From positions 1 through 40,943 of the forward strand of contig JAOAQY010000226.1 of NCBI GenBank assembly GCA_025210965.1: DNA of 40,943 nucleotides, written 5' to 3'. A program made the translations under genes and the position numbers. Shown piece by piece: positions 15,222 to 25,500 of the stretch. The stretch is from Tissierellales bacterium. GTDB taxonomy: Bacteria > Bacillota > Clostridia > Tissierellales > JAOAQY01. The notes beneath the pieces were generated by a model. It made no database searches. It had not been told where the DNA came from and saw only the letters and a list, made by a program, of their open reading frames with translations. The number at the start of each line of letters is the position of its first letter. Position 1 is the stretch's first letter.

Positions 15222-15917
15222 ATGAAAGAGAAAATAGATTTTTTGAAAAAGCATTACTTATTTAATGATTATGATGAACAGTCACTTTCTTCGATTGCCG
15301 AACAGCTTATACTTAGAAAGTATAAAAAAGGGAATTATATATTTATGCAAGGTGATACCGACAGAACGTTACATTTTGTTGTAGACGGGAAAATAAAGAT
15401 ATTCCATTCATCTGAAGACGGAGTAGATAAGTTGATTACAATATTTACAAAGGGAGATTTTTTAGGTGAGATGGACATAATAGGTAAAAATATTGAGAGG
15501 GCAGCATCGGCACAAGCGCTTACTGATGTCAAAACATATCAAATGACATATCATAACGCAATTGAATTTTTATCTAAAACAGAAACTGCTTTTAAAATTA
15601 TAGAATCTTTGAGTACTAGAATTACTGAACAAAATAGTCAGATAAAACTTTTGATTTATGGAAATGCTAAACAGAAATTGAACTACATACTTAAAAATAT
15701 GAAAGAAAAGTATGGAGTTTATAAAGATGGAAAAATCTATTTAGAGGTAAATATTTCTCAAAGAGAACTTGGAAATATGGTAGGGATAAGTAGAGAGACT
15801 GTTAGTAGGTACTTAAATGAATTGAAAGGCAAAGGTTTAGTAGATATAAAAAATAAAAAAATAGTGATACTAGATGAAGAGGCTTTTGAAAATTTAGTAG
15901 AAGCTATGGATAATTAA
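15222..15917 (+). CDS. Crp/Fnr-family transcriptional regulator
   Basis: A 231-residue DNA-binding regulator. The N-terminal cyclic-nucleotide-binding fold (about 10-130) has the glycine pattern KKGNYIFMQGDTDRTLHFVV and GDFLGEMDIIG. A long dimer helix follows, then a C-terminal winged helix (about 170-215) with the recognition region SQRELGNMVGISRETVSRYL. There is no N-terminal or central cysteine set for an Fe-S cluster, so an oxygen-sensing FNR mechanism is not indicated. GGAGCGGG precedes the ATG. It ends 17 bases before the M42 peptidase. A palindrome overlaps its promoter region and may be its own target. Confidence 0.93.
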   Translation: MKEKIDFLKKHYLFNDYDEQSLSSIAEQLILRKYKKGNYIFMQGDTDRTLHFVVDGKIKIFHSSEDGVDKLITIFTKGDFLGEMDIIGKNIERAASAQALTDVKTYQMTYHNAIEFLSKTETAFKIIESLSTRITEQNSQIKLLIYGNAKQKLNYILKNMKEKYGVYKDGKIYLEVNISQRELGNMVGISRETVSRYLNELKGKGLVDIKNKKIVILDEEAFENLVEAMDN

Positions 15918-15934
15918 TACAAGGGGGAAGAACG

Positions 15935-16981
15935 TTGACAATTAATATGACTTATGTAGTAGAAAATCTAGAAAAACTTCTAAATATAGCTAGTCCTTCG
16001 GGGGATACAAAAAATGCTATAGATTTTGTTAGATTAGAGTTTGAAAAATTAGGTTTGGAGACTAGAATAACTAAAAAAGGCGCTTTAATAGGAACTATGA
16101 GGGGAAAAGATGATACTAAACAAAAGACATTATCTGCTCATGTAGACACTTTAGGTGGGATGGTAAAAGAAATTAAGAGTAACGGAAGACTAAAGATGAC
16201 ACAAATTGGTGGATATGCTTGGAATAGTGTTGAAGGGGAATATGTTCAAGTGTCTACAGCAGATGGGAAGTTGGTAGACGGAACGATCTTGTTAAATAAA
16301 ACATCAGTGCATGTGTATGGGGCAGAGGCTAGAACTACTGATAGAGATGAAAAAAACATGGAAATCAGGTTAGATGAAGAAGTTGAAAATGAAGAACAAG
16401 TTAAGGCTTTGGGTATCGAAGTTGGGGACTTTATTTATTTGAATCCTAGAACAGTTGTAACTGAAAGTGGATTTGTGAAGTCGAGACATTTAGATGATAA
16501 AGCGTGTGTAGCTACTATTCTTGGAATGATTGAATCTATAAAGGAGAAAAAAGCAGAGCTTCCATACACTGTAAATTTCTATATATCAAATTATGAAGAA
16601 GTTGGTCATGGAGCAGCTGCTGGGATACCAGAAAACACGATGGAGTTTGTTGCTATAGATATGGCTGCACCAGGTACGGGACAAACATCTAAAGAACAGG
16701 CTGTAACAATTTGTGCAAAAGATTCTAGCGGACCATACGATTTAGAGCTTAAACGTAAATTAGTAGGGCTTGCAAAAAATGAAAATATAGATTATAAGAT
16801 AGATATATATCCTAGCTATGGTTCAGATGCGAGTGCAGCTATGAGAGCAGGATGGGAATTTAAACACGGACTTATAGGACCTGGAGTAGATGCATCTCAT
16901 GCTTTTGAAAGAACACATAAAAAAGGACTTGAAGCAACTATAAGATTAGGGATAGCGTATATTTTAGATAAAGATTTATAG
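15935..16981 (+). CDS. M42-family metallo-aminopeptidase
   Basis: A 348-residue cytoplasmic enzyme of family M42 (FrvX/glutamyl aminopeptidase/endoglucanase-M-like), which forms large tetrahedral oligomers that trim peptides. Visible metal ligands are SAHVDTLGG (His69, Asp71), the bridging RHLDDKACVA, the catalytic NYEEVGHGAA, and the C-terminal GVDASHAFERTHKKGLEAT. Translation begins at TTG 15935 after AAGGGGGAAG; an internal ATG at 15947 has no better ribosome site. It follows the Crp/Fnr gene in one operon, and a 22-bp hairpin ends transcription. Confidence 0.92.
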   Translation: MTINMTYVVENLEKLLNIASPSGDTKNAIDFVRLEFEKLGLETRITKKGALIGTMRGKDDTKQKTLSAHVDTLGGMVKEIKSNGRLKMTQIGGYAWNSVEGEYVQVSTADGKLVDGTILLNKTSVHVYGAEARTTDRDEKNMEIRLDEEVENEEQVKALGIEVGDFIYLNPRTVVTESGFVKSRHLDDKACVATILGMIESIKEKKAELPYTVNFYISNYEEVGHGAAAGIPENTMEFVAIDMAAPGTGQTSKEQAVTICAKDSSGPYDLELKRKLVGLAKNENIDYKIDIYPSYGSDASAAMRAGWEFKHGLIGPGVDASHAFERTHKKGLEATIRLGIAYILDKDL

Positions 16982-16983
16982 AT

Positions 16984-17031
16984 AAAAAAATCGATTGGTG
17001 AGAATGATTATTCTCACCAATCGATTTTTTT
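16984..17031. terminator. Bidirectional terminator, 22-bp perfect stem
   Basis: Bases 16984-17005 pair perfectly with 17010-17031 around a GATT loop. A-run and T-run arms serve both the M42 gene and the convergent helicase gene. Confidence 0.92.
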
Positions 17032-17039
17032 ATCTAAAT

Positions 17040-18155
17040 TTAAGCATTATGGTCATGTGTTTTTTTGGAAAGAGTCTTATTTATTGCCATCTCAACCTCT
17101 TTCAATAACGCTTCATTTCTCGGAACTACAAAACTAATAGCTACGCCATCTTTCCCCATACGGCCAGTACGACCTATTCTGTGGATGTAATTTTCGCTAC
17201 TTTCAGGGAAGTCATAATTAAATATGTGAGTTACTCCTGTTATATCCAATCCACGTGCAGCTACATCAGTAGCAATTAAATATTGAATTTTAACATCTCT
17301 AAAAGCTTTCATAACTCGTTGTCTCGCATTTTGAGGCATATCACCGTGTAATTTGAGGCAATTGTATTTTAAGGCTGCCATAGCGCGATCTAAGTCGTCT
17401 ACTCTTCTTTTGGTTCTACAGAAAATTATAGCTAAAAAAGGATTTTCTTCATCTAATACTTTAAAAAGAGCTTCTTGTTTCCAACGATCAGAAGTGAGTA
17501 TGATTTGTTGCTCGATTAAATCTATAGGATTTTTATCAAGTTTAGCACTAATTTCAACTGGCGAGTTCATATATCTATAAGCGAGTTTTTTTACTTTAGA
17601 ATCCAAAGTTGCAGAAAAACAAAGAAATTGTTTTTTCTTAGGAAGTATGGAAATTAGCTTTTCAATTTCATTTTTAAATCCAATGTACAGCATTTGATCG
17701 GCTTCATCGAGAACAAATGTATTTACATTTGAAAGATCAATATTTTCTCTATAAATGTGATCTAAAAGTCTACCAGGGGTAGCTATCACTAAGTGAATTG
17801 ATCTATTTAATTTTTTTAATTGAGAACCGAGATTCTGTCCACCAAATAAACAAAGTATATTTAGTTTAGAATCAGAATTCAACTTGTCAGCTTCAGAGGC
17901 TATTTGAAGAGCCAATTCTCTAGTGGGAGAAATTATTAAAGCTTGTATATGGTTGTTTTTTGAATCAATATTTTGAAAGATTGGTAGCAAAAATGCAAGT
18001 GTTTTTCCAGAACCAGTTGGAGCTTCTGCAATTACGTCGCATCCGTTTAAAATTTGTGAAATACTAGAGCTTTGAATTGGTGTAGGCTCCGTAATTCTTT
18101 GAGATTTTAATACATCTATGAGATGTGAATTTAATCCTAAATTATTAAATGACAT
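17040..18155 (-). CDS. DEAD-box RNA helicase
   Basis: An ATP-dependent RNA helicase of 371 residues. The Q motif lies in FNNLGL and EPTPIQ; motif I is APTGSGKT, Ia PTRELALQ, Ib TPGRLLDH, II DEAD, III SAT, V ATDVAARGLDI and VI HRIGRTGRMG. The protein stops shortly after motif VI and lacks the long C-terminal RNA-binding extension of CsdA or DbpA, so it is a minimal helicase core of the kind seen in CshB-like proteins. The ATG at 18155 is used; AAGGAA lies upstream. It is monocistronic. No recognised cold-shock element was seen upstream. Confidence 0.94.
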   Translation of the reverse strand: MSFNNLGLNSHLIDVLKSQRITEPTPIQSSSISQILNGCDVIAEAPTGSGKTLAFLLPIFQNIDSKNNHIQALIISPTRELALQIASEADKLNSDSKLNILCLFGGQNLGSQLKKLNRSIHLVIATPGRLLDHIYRENIDLSNVNTFVLDEADQMLYIGFKNEIEKLISILPKKKQFLCFSATLDSKVKKLAYRYMNSPVEISAKLDKNPIDLIEQQIILTSDRWKQEALFKVLDEENPFLAIIFCRTKRRVDDLDRAMAALKYNCLKLHGDMPQNARQRVMKAFRDVKIQYLIATDVAARGLDITGVTHIFNYDFPESSENYIHRIGRTGRMGKDGVAISFVVPRNEALLKEVEMAINKTLSKKTHDHNA

Positions 18156-18271
18156 TATAATCAATTCCTTTATATCTTAAATTTTTATCAGTAACTTTGA
18201 CAAGTATATCATAGGAAATACAAAAATGCACCCAAATAAAATATTAAATACTTTGAATTATTCATTTAAAC

Positions 18272-18309
18272 AAAAATAGTTGTCAGAAATATTTCTGACA
18301 ACTATTTTT
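18272..18309 (-). terminator. Terminator of the pfl operon
   Basis: A perfect palindrome, AAAAATAGTTGTCAGAAAT pairing with ATTTCTGACAACTATTTTT, ending one base before the pflA stop codon. Confidence 0.85.
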
Positions 18310-18310
18310 G

Positions 18311-19042
18311 CTATTTTACAATTTTATTCGGATTATATTTTTTAAAGATTTCAATAGATTTTTCCATGAGATCATTCGATGGTTCTACCACATCGTTTAA
18401 CTCGTAGTTATAACCTAATGATTCCCATTTGAATTCTCCCATTTTGTGGAATGGAAGAAGCTCTATTTGCTCAATATTTTCATATGGAGCTATAAATTTT
18501 GCCAGATTTTCTAAATCGATTAGATTATCAGTGATACCAGGAACTACTACATGCCTAATCCAAGTTTTAATATTTTGTTCACGAAGATAGTTTAAAAACT
18601 CTATACTTGGCTCTAAATCAGCCTTTGTAAGATCTTTAAAAATATTTGGATTTATAGACTTTAAATCTAGAAGAACCAAATCGGTGTAATCTAAAACTTT
18701 TTTTGCTATATCGATAGAAGCCTGTCCCGATGTATCTAATGCAGTATGAATTCCCTCTTCTTTGCATCTTTTAAAAATTTCAGAAACAAATTCAGATTGC
18801 ATAAGGGGTTCACCACCTGTAATAGTAACACCACCGCCAGAAAATTCCATGTAAGATCGGTATTTTTTAATTTCACTTATTAAAGATTCGCTGTCGGAAT
18901 CTTTACCATCAGATAATTTCCAAGTATCTGGATTATGACAATACTTACATCTCAATGGACAACCTTGAGTGAAAATGATAAATCGAATACCAGGACCATC
19001 GACAGTTCCACACGTTTCTATAGAATGAATTTTACCGATCAT
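18311..19042 (-). CDS. pflA: Pyruvate formate-lyase activating enzyme
   Basis: A radical-SAM glycyl-radical activase of 243 residues. It uses a [4Fe-4S] cluster and S-adenosylmethionine to place a radical on the glycine of PflB. The cluster motif is Cys28-x3-Cys32-x2-Cys35 in GCPLRCKYCHNPDTW; the SAM-binding GGGVTITGGEPLMQ and the activase-typical WIRHVVVPGITD also appear. The preceding METCGTVDGPGIR-like segment (IETCGTVDGPGIRF) is characteristic of PflA. Good ribosome site (TTAGGTGA). It lies 20 bases downstream of pflB in the same operon. Confidence 0.97.
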   Translation of the reverse strand: MIGKIHSIETCGTVDGPGIRFIIFTQGCPLRCKYCHNPDTWKLSDGKDSDSESLISEIKKYRSYMEFSGGGVTITGGEPLMQSEFVSEIFKRCKEEGIHTALDTSGQASIDIAKKVLDYTDLVLLDLKSINPNIFKDLTKADLEPSIEFLNYLREQNIKTWIRHVVVPGITDNLIDLENLAKFIAPYENIEQIELLPFHKMGEFKWESLGYNYELNDVVEPSNDLMEKSIEIFKKYNPNKIVK

Positions 19043-19062
19043 AGAATCACCTAACCTTTACA

Positions 19063-21294
19063 TTAAAATCTTTCGTGGAATGTTCTATTTATGACATCTA
19101 ATTGTTGTTCTCTAGTCAATTTTACAAAGTTAACAGCATAACCAGATACACGTATTGTAAGCTGTGGATATTTTTCAGGATGATCCATAGCATCTAATAA
19201 TGTTTCTCGGTCGAAAATATTTACATTTATATGGTGGCCACCATCATTGAAATAACCATCTAGAAGACCAACTAAATTGTTTTCACGATCATTTTCATCT
19301 TTACCTAATGCTTTAGGTACTATTGAGAATGTGTAAGAAATACCGTCTTCCGAATCTTTGTAAGGTAATTTGGCAACAGAAGCCATAGAAGCTATAGCGC
19401 CATTGTGATCACGACCATGCATAGGATTAGCTCCTGGTGCAAAAGGTTCTCCAGCTTTACGACCATCAGGAGTGCTACCGGTTTTTTTACCATAAACTAC
19501 ATTTGATGTAATCGTCAAAATTGATAGTGTAGGTATTGAATCTCTATACGTCTTATGTTTTCTAAGTTTTTCCATGAATCTATGAACTAAATCAGAAGCT
19601 ATAGAATCTACTCTATCATCATTGTTACCAAATGCTGGGTACTCACCTTCAACTTCGTAGTCAACAGCCAAACCTTCATCGTTTCTTATAACTTTTACTT
19701 TAGAGTATTTTATAGCAGAAAGGGCATCTGCAACTACAGATAATCCAGCTATACCGCAAGCAGAAGTTCTCATAACATCTTTGTCGTGAAGAGCCATTTG
19801 TATTCTTTCATAAGCGTATTTATCGTGCATATAGTGGATGATATTTAGCGTGTTGATGTAAAGGGCAGCTAACCAATCCATGATTTGGTCAAATCTGCGA
19901 TTTATCTCATCAAACTCTAAATATTCAGATGTTACTGGTGCAAATTCAGGAGCAATTTGCTTTCCAGATTTCTCATCTTTACCGCCATTAATTGCATATA
20001 GTAATGCTTTTGCTAAGTTAGCACGAGCTCCAAAGAATTGCATTTGTTTACCAATCTTCATAGCGGATACACAGCAAGCGATACCGTAATCATCGCCATA
20101 CCACTCTCTCATCATGTCGTCATTTTCATATTGAATAGAACTTGTATCTATTGACACTCTAGTACAATATTTCTTAAAATTACTTGGAAGATTTTTAGAC
20201 CATAAAACAGTTAAGTTTGGCTCAGGAGCAGGACCAAGATTCTTTAAAGTGTGTAAATAACGATAGCTTGTTCTTGTTACAAGCGATCTACCATCGATTC
20301 CCATACCACCAATAACTTCGGTAACCCATGTTGGGTCTCCAGAGAATAGAGCATTGTATTCTGGTGTTCTAAGAAAACGAACTATTCTAAGTTTCATTAT
20401 GAAATGGTCTACTAATTCTTGAGCTTCCACTTCAGTCAAAACACCATTTTTTAAATCTCTTTCGATGTAAATATCTATAAATGTAGAAGTACGTCCAAGA
20501 GACATAGCTGCACCATTTTGTTCTTTTACTGCTCCTAAATAAGCGAAATAAGTCCATTGTATTGCTTCTTTGGCATTTTGAGCAGGTTTGCTAATATCAA
20601 ATCCATAAGTTTCAGCCATTTCTTTTAATTCTCTTAATGCGTAAATTTGCTCAGAAATTTCTTCTCTAGCACGAACTATTTGAGAATTGAAATAGTTTAA
20701 TTGAAGTTGATCTTTTTCAGATTGCTTTTGTTCTACCAAATAATCAATACCATATAGTGCAACTCTACGATAGTCACCTATTATTCTACCACGTCCGTAA
20801 GCATCAGGAAGACCTGTGATTATTCCAGCAGATCTAGCTGCTCTCATATCAGCAGTATAAGCATCAAATACGCCATCATTATGAGTTTTTCTATATTTAT
20901 TATCGAAAATAGAAGCAGTTTCAGGATTTAATTTATAACCATAAGCATCAAGTGCATTTTTCACGACTCTTATACCGCCAAATGGCATTATAGCACGTTT
21001 TAATGGTTTATCAGTTTGTAAACCAACAATTTTTTCTTCATTTTTAGAGATATAACCTGGTTCATGTGAAATAATAGAAGATATGATTTTTGTATCAGCA
21101 TCTAATATACCATTTTTTAATTCTTCTACTTTTAAGTTTGAAATTTCTTTCCAAAGAGCTTTAGTAGCATCAGTAGCGTCAGCTAGGAAAGAAGTATCAC
21201 CTTCATATGGTGAATAATTTTTCTGAATAAAATCTCTTACATTAATTTCATTTTGCCATTTACCATTTGCAAAACCAGTCCATTCTTTATACAT
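19063..21294 (-). CDS. pflB: Pyruvate formate-lyase (formate C-acetyltransferase)
   Basis: A glycyl-radical enzyme of 743 residues converting pyruvate and CoA to acetyl-CoA and formate under anaerobic conditions. The catalytic cysteine pair is Cys407-Cys408 in [10 protein letters not shown], and the radical-bearing Gly718 is in RVSGYAVNF. The blocks [13 protein letters not shown] and [19 protein letters not shown] match authentic PflB rather than other glycyl-radical enzymes, and the length is close to the usual 740-760. AAAGGAGG precedes the ATG. pflA follows immediately. Expression should start from the promoter at 21393-21421, which overlaps a palindrome. Confidence 0.98.
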   Translation of the reverse strand: MYKEWTGFANGKWQNEINVRDFIQKNYSPYEGDTSFLADATDATKALWKEISNLKVEELKNGILDADTKIISSIISHEPGYISKNEEKIVGLQTDKPLKRAIMPFGGIRVVKNALDAYGYKLNPETASIFDNKYRKTHNDGVFDAYTADMRAARSAGIITGLPDAYGRGRIIGDYRRVALYGIDYLVEQKQSEKDQLQLNYFNSQIVRAREEISEQIYALRELKEMAETYGFDISKPAQNAKEAIQWTYFAYLGAVKEQNGAAMSLGRTSTFIDIYIERDLKNGVLTEVEAQELVDHFIMKLRIVRFLRTPEYNALFSGDPTWVTEVIGGMGIDGRSLVTRTSYRYLHTLKNLGPAPEPNLTVLWSKNLPSNFKKYCTRVSIDTSSIQYENDDMMREWYGDDYGIACCVSAMKIGKQMQFFGARANLAKALLYAINGGKDEKSGKQIAPEFAPVTSEYLEFDEINRRFDQIMDWLAALYINTLNIIHYMHDKYAYERIQMALHDKDVMRTSACGIAGLSVVADALSAIKYSKVKVIRNDEGLAVDYEVEGEYPAFGNNDDRVDSIASDLVHRFMEKLRKHKTYRDSIPTLSILTITSNVVYGKKTGSTPDGRKAGEPFAPGANPMHGRDHNGAIASMASVAKLPYKDSEDGISYTFSIVPKALGKDENDRENNLVGLLDGYFNDGGHHINVNIFDRETLLDAMDHPEKYPQLTIRVSGYAVNFVKLTREQQLDVINRTFHERF

Positions 21295-21392
21295 AAATAG
21301 CCTCCTTTATTTTGGCGAAACTCAATAGTATATATGAGTATCAGTGGTTGAAATAGAGTGATAAACAATCTCAATTGATTTATCTTGACAAC

Positions 21393-21421
21393 ATTGTATA
21401 CAATAAACCAAATTAAGTCAA
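21393..21421 (-). promoter_or_regulatory. pfl promoter overlapping a 12-base palindrome
   Basis: Minus strand TTGACT, a 17-base spacer, then TACAAT. The -10 lies inside the perfect palindrome ATTGTATACAAT (21393-21404), which could be an operator. The leader to pflB is about 90 bases. Confidence 0.72.
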
Positions 21422-21506
21422 CAAAAAACGTATTAAAATAAACAAAAACGCGATGGGATTCGTATGATTACGTATGGGAAAACCTTTTCTATCTGAAAAG
21501 TTCGTA

Positions 21507-21546
21507 AAAAAACATCCGTAACTTATTTGTAAAATCACGGATGCTT
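21507..21546 (-). terminator. Terminator of deoD
   Basis: On the minus strand GCATCCGTGA pairs with TTACGGATGT (one central mismatch) around an A/T-rich loop, then TTTTTT. It sits about 40 bases after the deoD stop. Confidence 0.72.
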
Positions 21547-21581
21547 TAATATTTTAAATTATTTATCAAAAAAACATTAAA

Positions 21582-22280
21582 TTATGCAAGACTTAGAGCT
21601 AACTCAACCATATCGTTAAATGTTTTTTCTCTTTCTTCGGAACTAGTCTCTTCATGAGTTATTAAACTATCACTTACAGTTAATATTGAAAGTGCATTGA
21701 CACCATGCTTAGCACCTAAAGTATAAAGACCAGCTGTTTCCATTTCTACAGCTAATACACCAAAATCAGCCCAGCGTTTCCATTCGTTAGGATCATCTTG
21801 GTAGAATAAGTCATGAGTTAAAACGTTTCCAGCTTTTACAGCTAGATTTTTATTGATAGCATTGTTCATTGCTTTCATAAATAAATCTGAATTAGCAGTT
21901 GGAGCAAAGTCTCTTCCATCAAATCTTAATTTATTTATACTAGAATCAGTAGATGCACTCATAGCTACTATGACATCTCTTATTTTTATATCTTTTTGTA
22001 TTGAACCACAAGAACCTATTCTAATTACATTTTTAACTCCATAGAATTGAATTAATTCTTCTACGTAAATAGACATAGATGGTATACCCATACCAGTACC
22101 TTGTATTGAAACTTTTATTCCATTGTAAGTACCTGTAAATCCATACATACCCCTTACCTCATTGTAACATACAGGGTTATCTAAAAATGTTTCTGCAATA
22201 TATTTTGCACGCAAAGGATCTCCAGGAAGCAGTACTGTTTCGGCGATATCACCCATTTTAGCGTTAATATGTGTACTCAT
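21582..22280 (-). CDS. deoD: Purine-nucleoside phosphorylase, DeoD type
   Basis: A hexameric phosphorylase of 232 residues that splits purine (deoxy)nucleosides with phosphate in salvage. Features include the start region [20 protein letters not shown] with GDPLRAK for phosphate, [25 protein letters not shown], the nucleoside-binding VEMETAGLY with its two glutamates, and the catalytic-loop TVSDSL. AAGGAGGTG precedes the ATG. Monocistronic, with its own promoter (22361-22369) and terminator. Confidence 0.97.
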   Translation of the reverse strand: MSTHINAKMGDIAETVLLPGDPLRAKYIAETFLDNPVCYNEVRGMYGFTGTYNGIKVSIQGTGMGIPSMSIYVEELIQFYGVKNVIRIGSCGSIQKDIKIRDVIVAMSASTDSSINKLRFDGRDFAPTANSDLFMKAMNNAINKNLAVKAGNVLTHDLFYQDDPNEWKRWADFGVLAVEMETAGLYTLGAKHGVNALSILTVSDSLITHEETSSEEREKTFNDMVELALSLA

Positions 22281-22360
22281 AAAAGAGCACCTCCTTAAAA
22301 ATATTAGATATCATAAAAGTTGAAACTTTATAAATAATGAACTTATATGAATATCATTAC

Positions 22361-22369
22361 ATTATATCA
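22361..22369 (-). promoter_or_regulatory. Extended -10 promoter of deoD
   Basis: Minus strand TGATATAAT. No strong -35 is visible, which an extended -10 can tolerate. It lies about 80 bases before the deoD start. Confidence 0.48.
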
Positions 22370-22427
22370 TACCCAAAATATAATTAGAAGAAACAAATGA
22401 ATTTTGATAATGGAAATAGTATAATAT

Positions 22428-22452
22428 ATAATATATGAAAAGCATATATTAT
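22428..22452. repeat. AT-rich inverted repeat in the deoD/activase intergenic region
   Basis: ATAATATATG (22428-22437) and CATATATTAT (22443-22452) are perfect inverted copies around AAAAG. It lies 17 bases upstream of the activase -35 and could be an operator, but the composition lowers its weight. Confidence 0.4.
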
Positions 22453-22468
22453 GTATATAATATTTTGA

Positions 22469-22497
22469 TTGACATAGGAAATTTGCTTAACTAGAAT
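22469..22497 (+). promoter_or_regulatory. Promoter of the activase/dehydratase gene
   Basis: TTGACA, a 17-base spacer, then TAGAAT, about 80 bases before the start codon. Confidence 0.78.
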
Positions 22498-22576
22498 AGA
22501 AGTATTAAGACGCTGAATAAATCTAACAAGTGGCAGTATGGAAATTTTATTCAACGAGATTGAATGAGGTGAAAGT

Positions 22577-25500
22577 ATGAACTACAATATAGGAATGGAT
22601 ATAGGTTCTACAACTGTAAAAATAGTTGTGCTTGATGATTATGGTAAAGTTGTTTTTCAAAAATATGAAAGGCATTATTCAGACATACAAAAAGCGGTTG
22701 CGGATTTGTTTTCAGATGTTAGAGAGCTACTAGAAGACTCTAATATGAAAATAATGATAACGGGATCGGCTGGAATTGGTGTAGCAGAGAGGTTGAATGC
22801 AGAGTTTGTTCAGGAAGTAGTTGCAAGTACTAGAGCAGTAGAAATCTTGATACCAGAAACAGATGTTGCTATAGAGCTAGGAGGAGAAGATGCTAAGATT
22901 ACTTATTTCGAGACTAGTTTAGAGCAGAGAATGAATGGAACCTGTGCGGGTGGTACAGGGGCATTTATAGATCAAATGGCTAGTTTACTTAAAACTGATG
23001 CCATGGGACTTAATGAACTTGCTAAAAAAAGTACAACGATATATTCGATAGCTTCAAGATGTGGAGTTTTTGCAAAGACAGATATACAGCCATTATTAAA
23101 TGATGGAGCGAAGAAAGAGGATTTAGCAGCATCTATATTCCAAGCTGTAGTAAATCAGACGATTAGTGGTCTTGCTTGTGGAAAACCAATAAGAGGCAGA
23201 GTGGCATTTTTAGGAGGACCACTTCATTTTCTAAGTGAATTAAGATATAGATTTATAGATACATTGGAATTAAGTGATGATGAAATTATTTTCCCAGAGC
23301 ATGCACAGTATTTTGTGGCATTAGGGGCTGCGAATATAGCTAGAGAAGAGGGCTCAAATTTAGAGTCTAAATTATTTTATGACAAACTGCCAAATTTATT
23401 TAAGAAGACGAATAGAGAGGCAAAAAACCTTGAAGCATTATTCAAGAATGATGAGGAATATAATGAATTTTCTCATAGACATAGAAAAGCTAAAATAAAA
23501 AGGGGTAGTTTGGAAAACTATGAAGGTAAGGCGTTTTTGGGAATTGATGCTGGAAGTACTACTACCAAATTAGCTCTCATAAATGAAGATAATGAGCTAC
23601 TGTATGATTACTATGGAAGTAATGAAGGAAATCCACTGAAAACCATAGTATCAGCACTTAAGGATTTATATAGAAAAATAGATTCTAAAACACAAATAGT
23701 TGCTTCAGCTGTAACTGGATATGGAGAACATCTCATAAAAGCAGCGCTCAAAGTAGATTTTGGAGAAGTAGAGACAGTATCTCACTACAAAGCTGCTAAG
23801 TATTTTGAGCCAAATGTTGATTTTATTATTGACATAGGTGGGCAAGACATGAAGAGTTTGAAAATAAGAAGTGGAATAATAGATTCTATAATGTTAAATG
23901 AAGCTTGTTCTTCGGGCTGTGGATCTTTTATAGAGACATTTGCAAAATCACTCAAAATAGATATAGAAAAGTTTGCATCAATGGGTGTAAAAGCTAAATC
24001 ACCGGTAGATTTAGGATCACGATGCACTGTATTTATGAATTCTAGAGTGAAGCAGGCGCAAAAAGAAGGAGCTAATGTAAATGATATATCGGCGGGGATA
24101 GCTATGTCGGTTATTAAGAATGCGCTCTATAAAGTAATAAGGATAAGAGACCCAAAAGAACTTGGCAAGCATATAGTAGTACAAGGCGGGACATTTTACA
24201 ATGATGCTGTACTTAGAAGTTTTGAGAAAATTACTCGTAGAGAAGTTGTAAGACCGGATATTGCTGGGCTTATGGGTGCTTTTGGAGCTGCAATTATTGC
24301 AAAAGAGAGGGCTAAATTATCAAAATCTAGTTTGCTTGATTCGAGACAGTTAGAAAGTTTCACGGTTAACACAGAGATGAAACGCTGTGGACTTTGTGGA
24401 AACAATTGTCTGTTGACTATAAATAATTTCTCTGATGGGAGTAATTATATAACAGGAAATCGCTGTGAGAGAGGACTTGGAATAGAAAAGATAAAAAGTA
24501 AAGAAATTCCAAATTTATACAAATACAAGAATGATAGATTGTTTAACTACTATAAACCACTATCTAAGGATGCTGCTCGAAGAGGCGAAATTGGGATGCC
24601 TAGGGTACTAAATATGTATGAGGATTATCCTTTCTGGTTTTCTTTCTTTACAGAACTTGGATTTAGAGTGATTTTATCGTCTAGATCTAGTAAGAAAATT
24701 TATGAGAATGGCATGGAATCCATACCATCAGAATCAGTATGCTATCCAGCAAAACTAGCACATGGGCATTTGGAAAATCTTATAGAAAGAGGAATTAATA
24801 CTATATGGTATCCTTGTATACCATACAATCATATAGAGGATAGTAATGCAGGTAACCACTACAATTGTCCTATAGTATCGTCATATCCAGAGACACTAAA
24901 AGCAAATATGGAAAACCTAGATGAAAGCATTAAATTTTATAAAGATTTTTTACCGATATTTGATAAAAAAATACTTAAAAAAAGATTGATGGACGTATTA
25001 TCAGAGTATAATATTGGCTCAAAAGAAATGGATGCTGCATTGGAAAGTGCATATGACGAATACGATAGGTATAAACAAGATATAAAGCATGAAGGGGAAA
25101 AAGCGTTAGAGTTTATAAAAAATAATAAAATGAAGGGAATAGTTCTAGCTGGTAGACCATACCACGTTGACCCGGAGATAAATCATGGTATTTCAGAACT
25201 AATAACTTCTTTTGATGTAGCAGTTCTCTCTGAAGATTCAATAGCACACTTAGGAAGTATAGAAAGGCCGATTAGAGTGGTTGATCAATGGACGTATCAT
25301 ACTAGATTGTATTCGGCAGCTGAGTATGTTTCAAGGCAAAAAGAAATAGAACTTATTCAGCTAAATTCTTTTGGATGTGGATTAGATGCAGTTACAATAG
25401 ATCAAGTACAAGATTTATTGGAGAAGTATGATAAGATTTATACAGTAGTAAAGATAGATGAAATTAGTAATTTAGGAGCGGTCAAGATAAGACTTAGGTC

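Noticed and set aside
15222..15917. Oxygen-sensing FNR with an Fe-S cluster
   Set aside because: No cysteine cluster motif is present; only a generic Crp/Fnr fold can be supported.
22420..22452. Array of TATAAT-like hexamers as multiple promoters
   Set aside because: The AT-rich tract gives many -10-like matches with no properly spaced -35; only the promoter at 22469-22497 is convincing.
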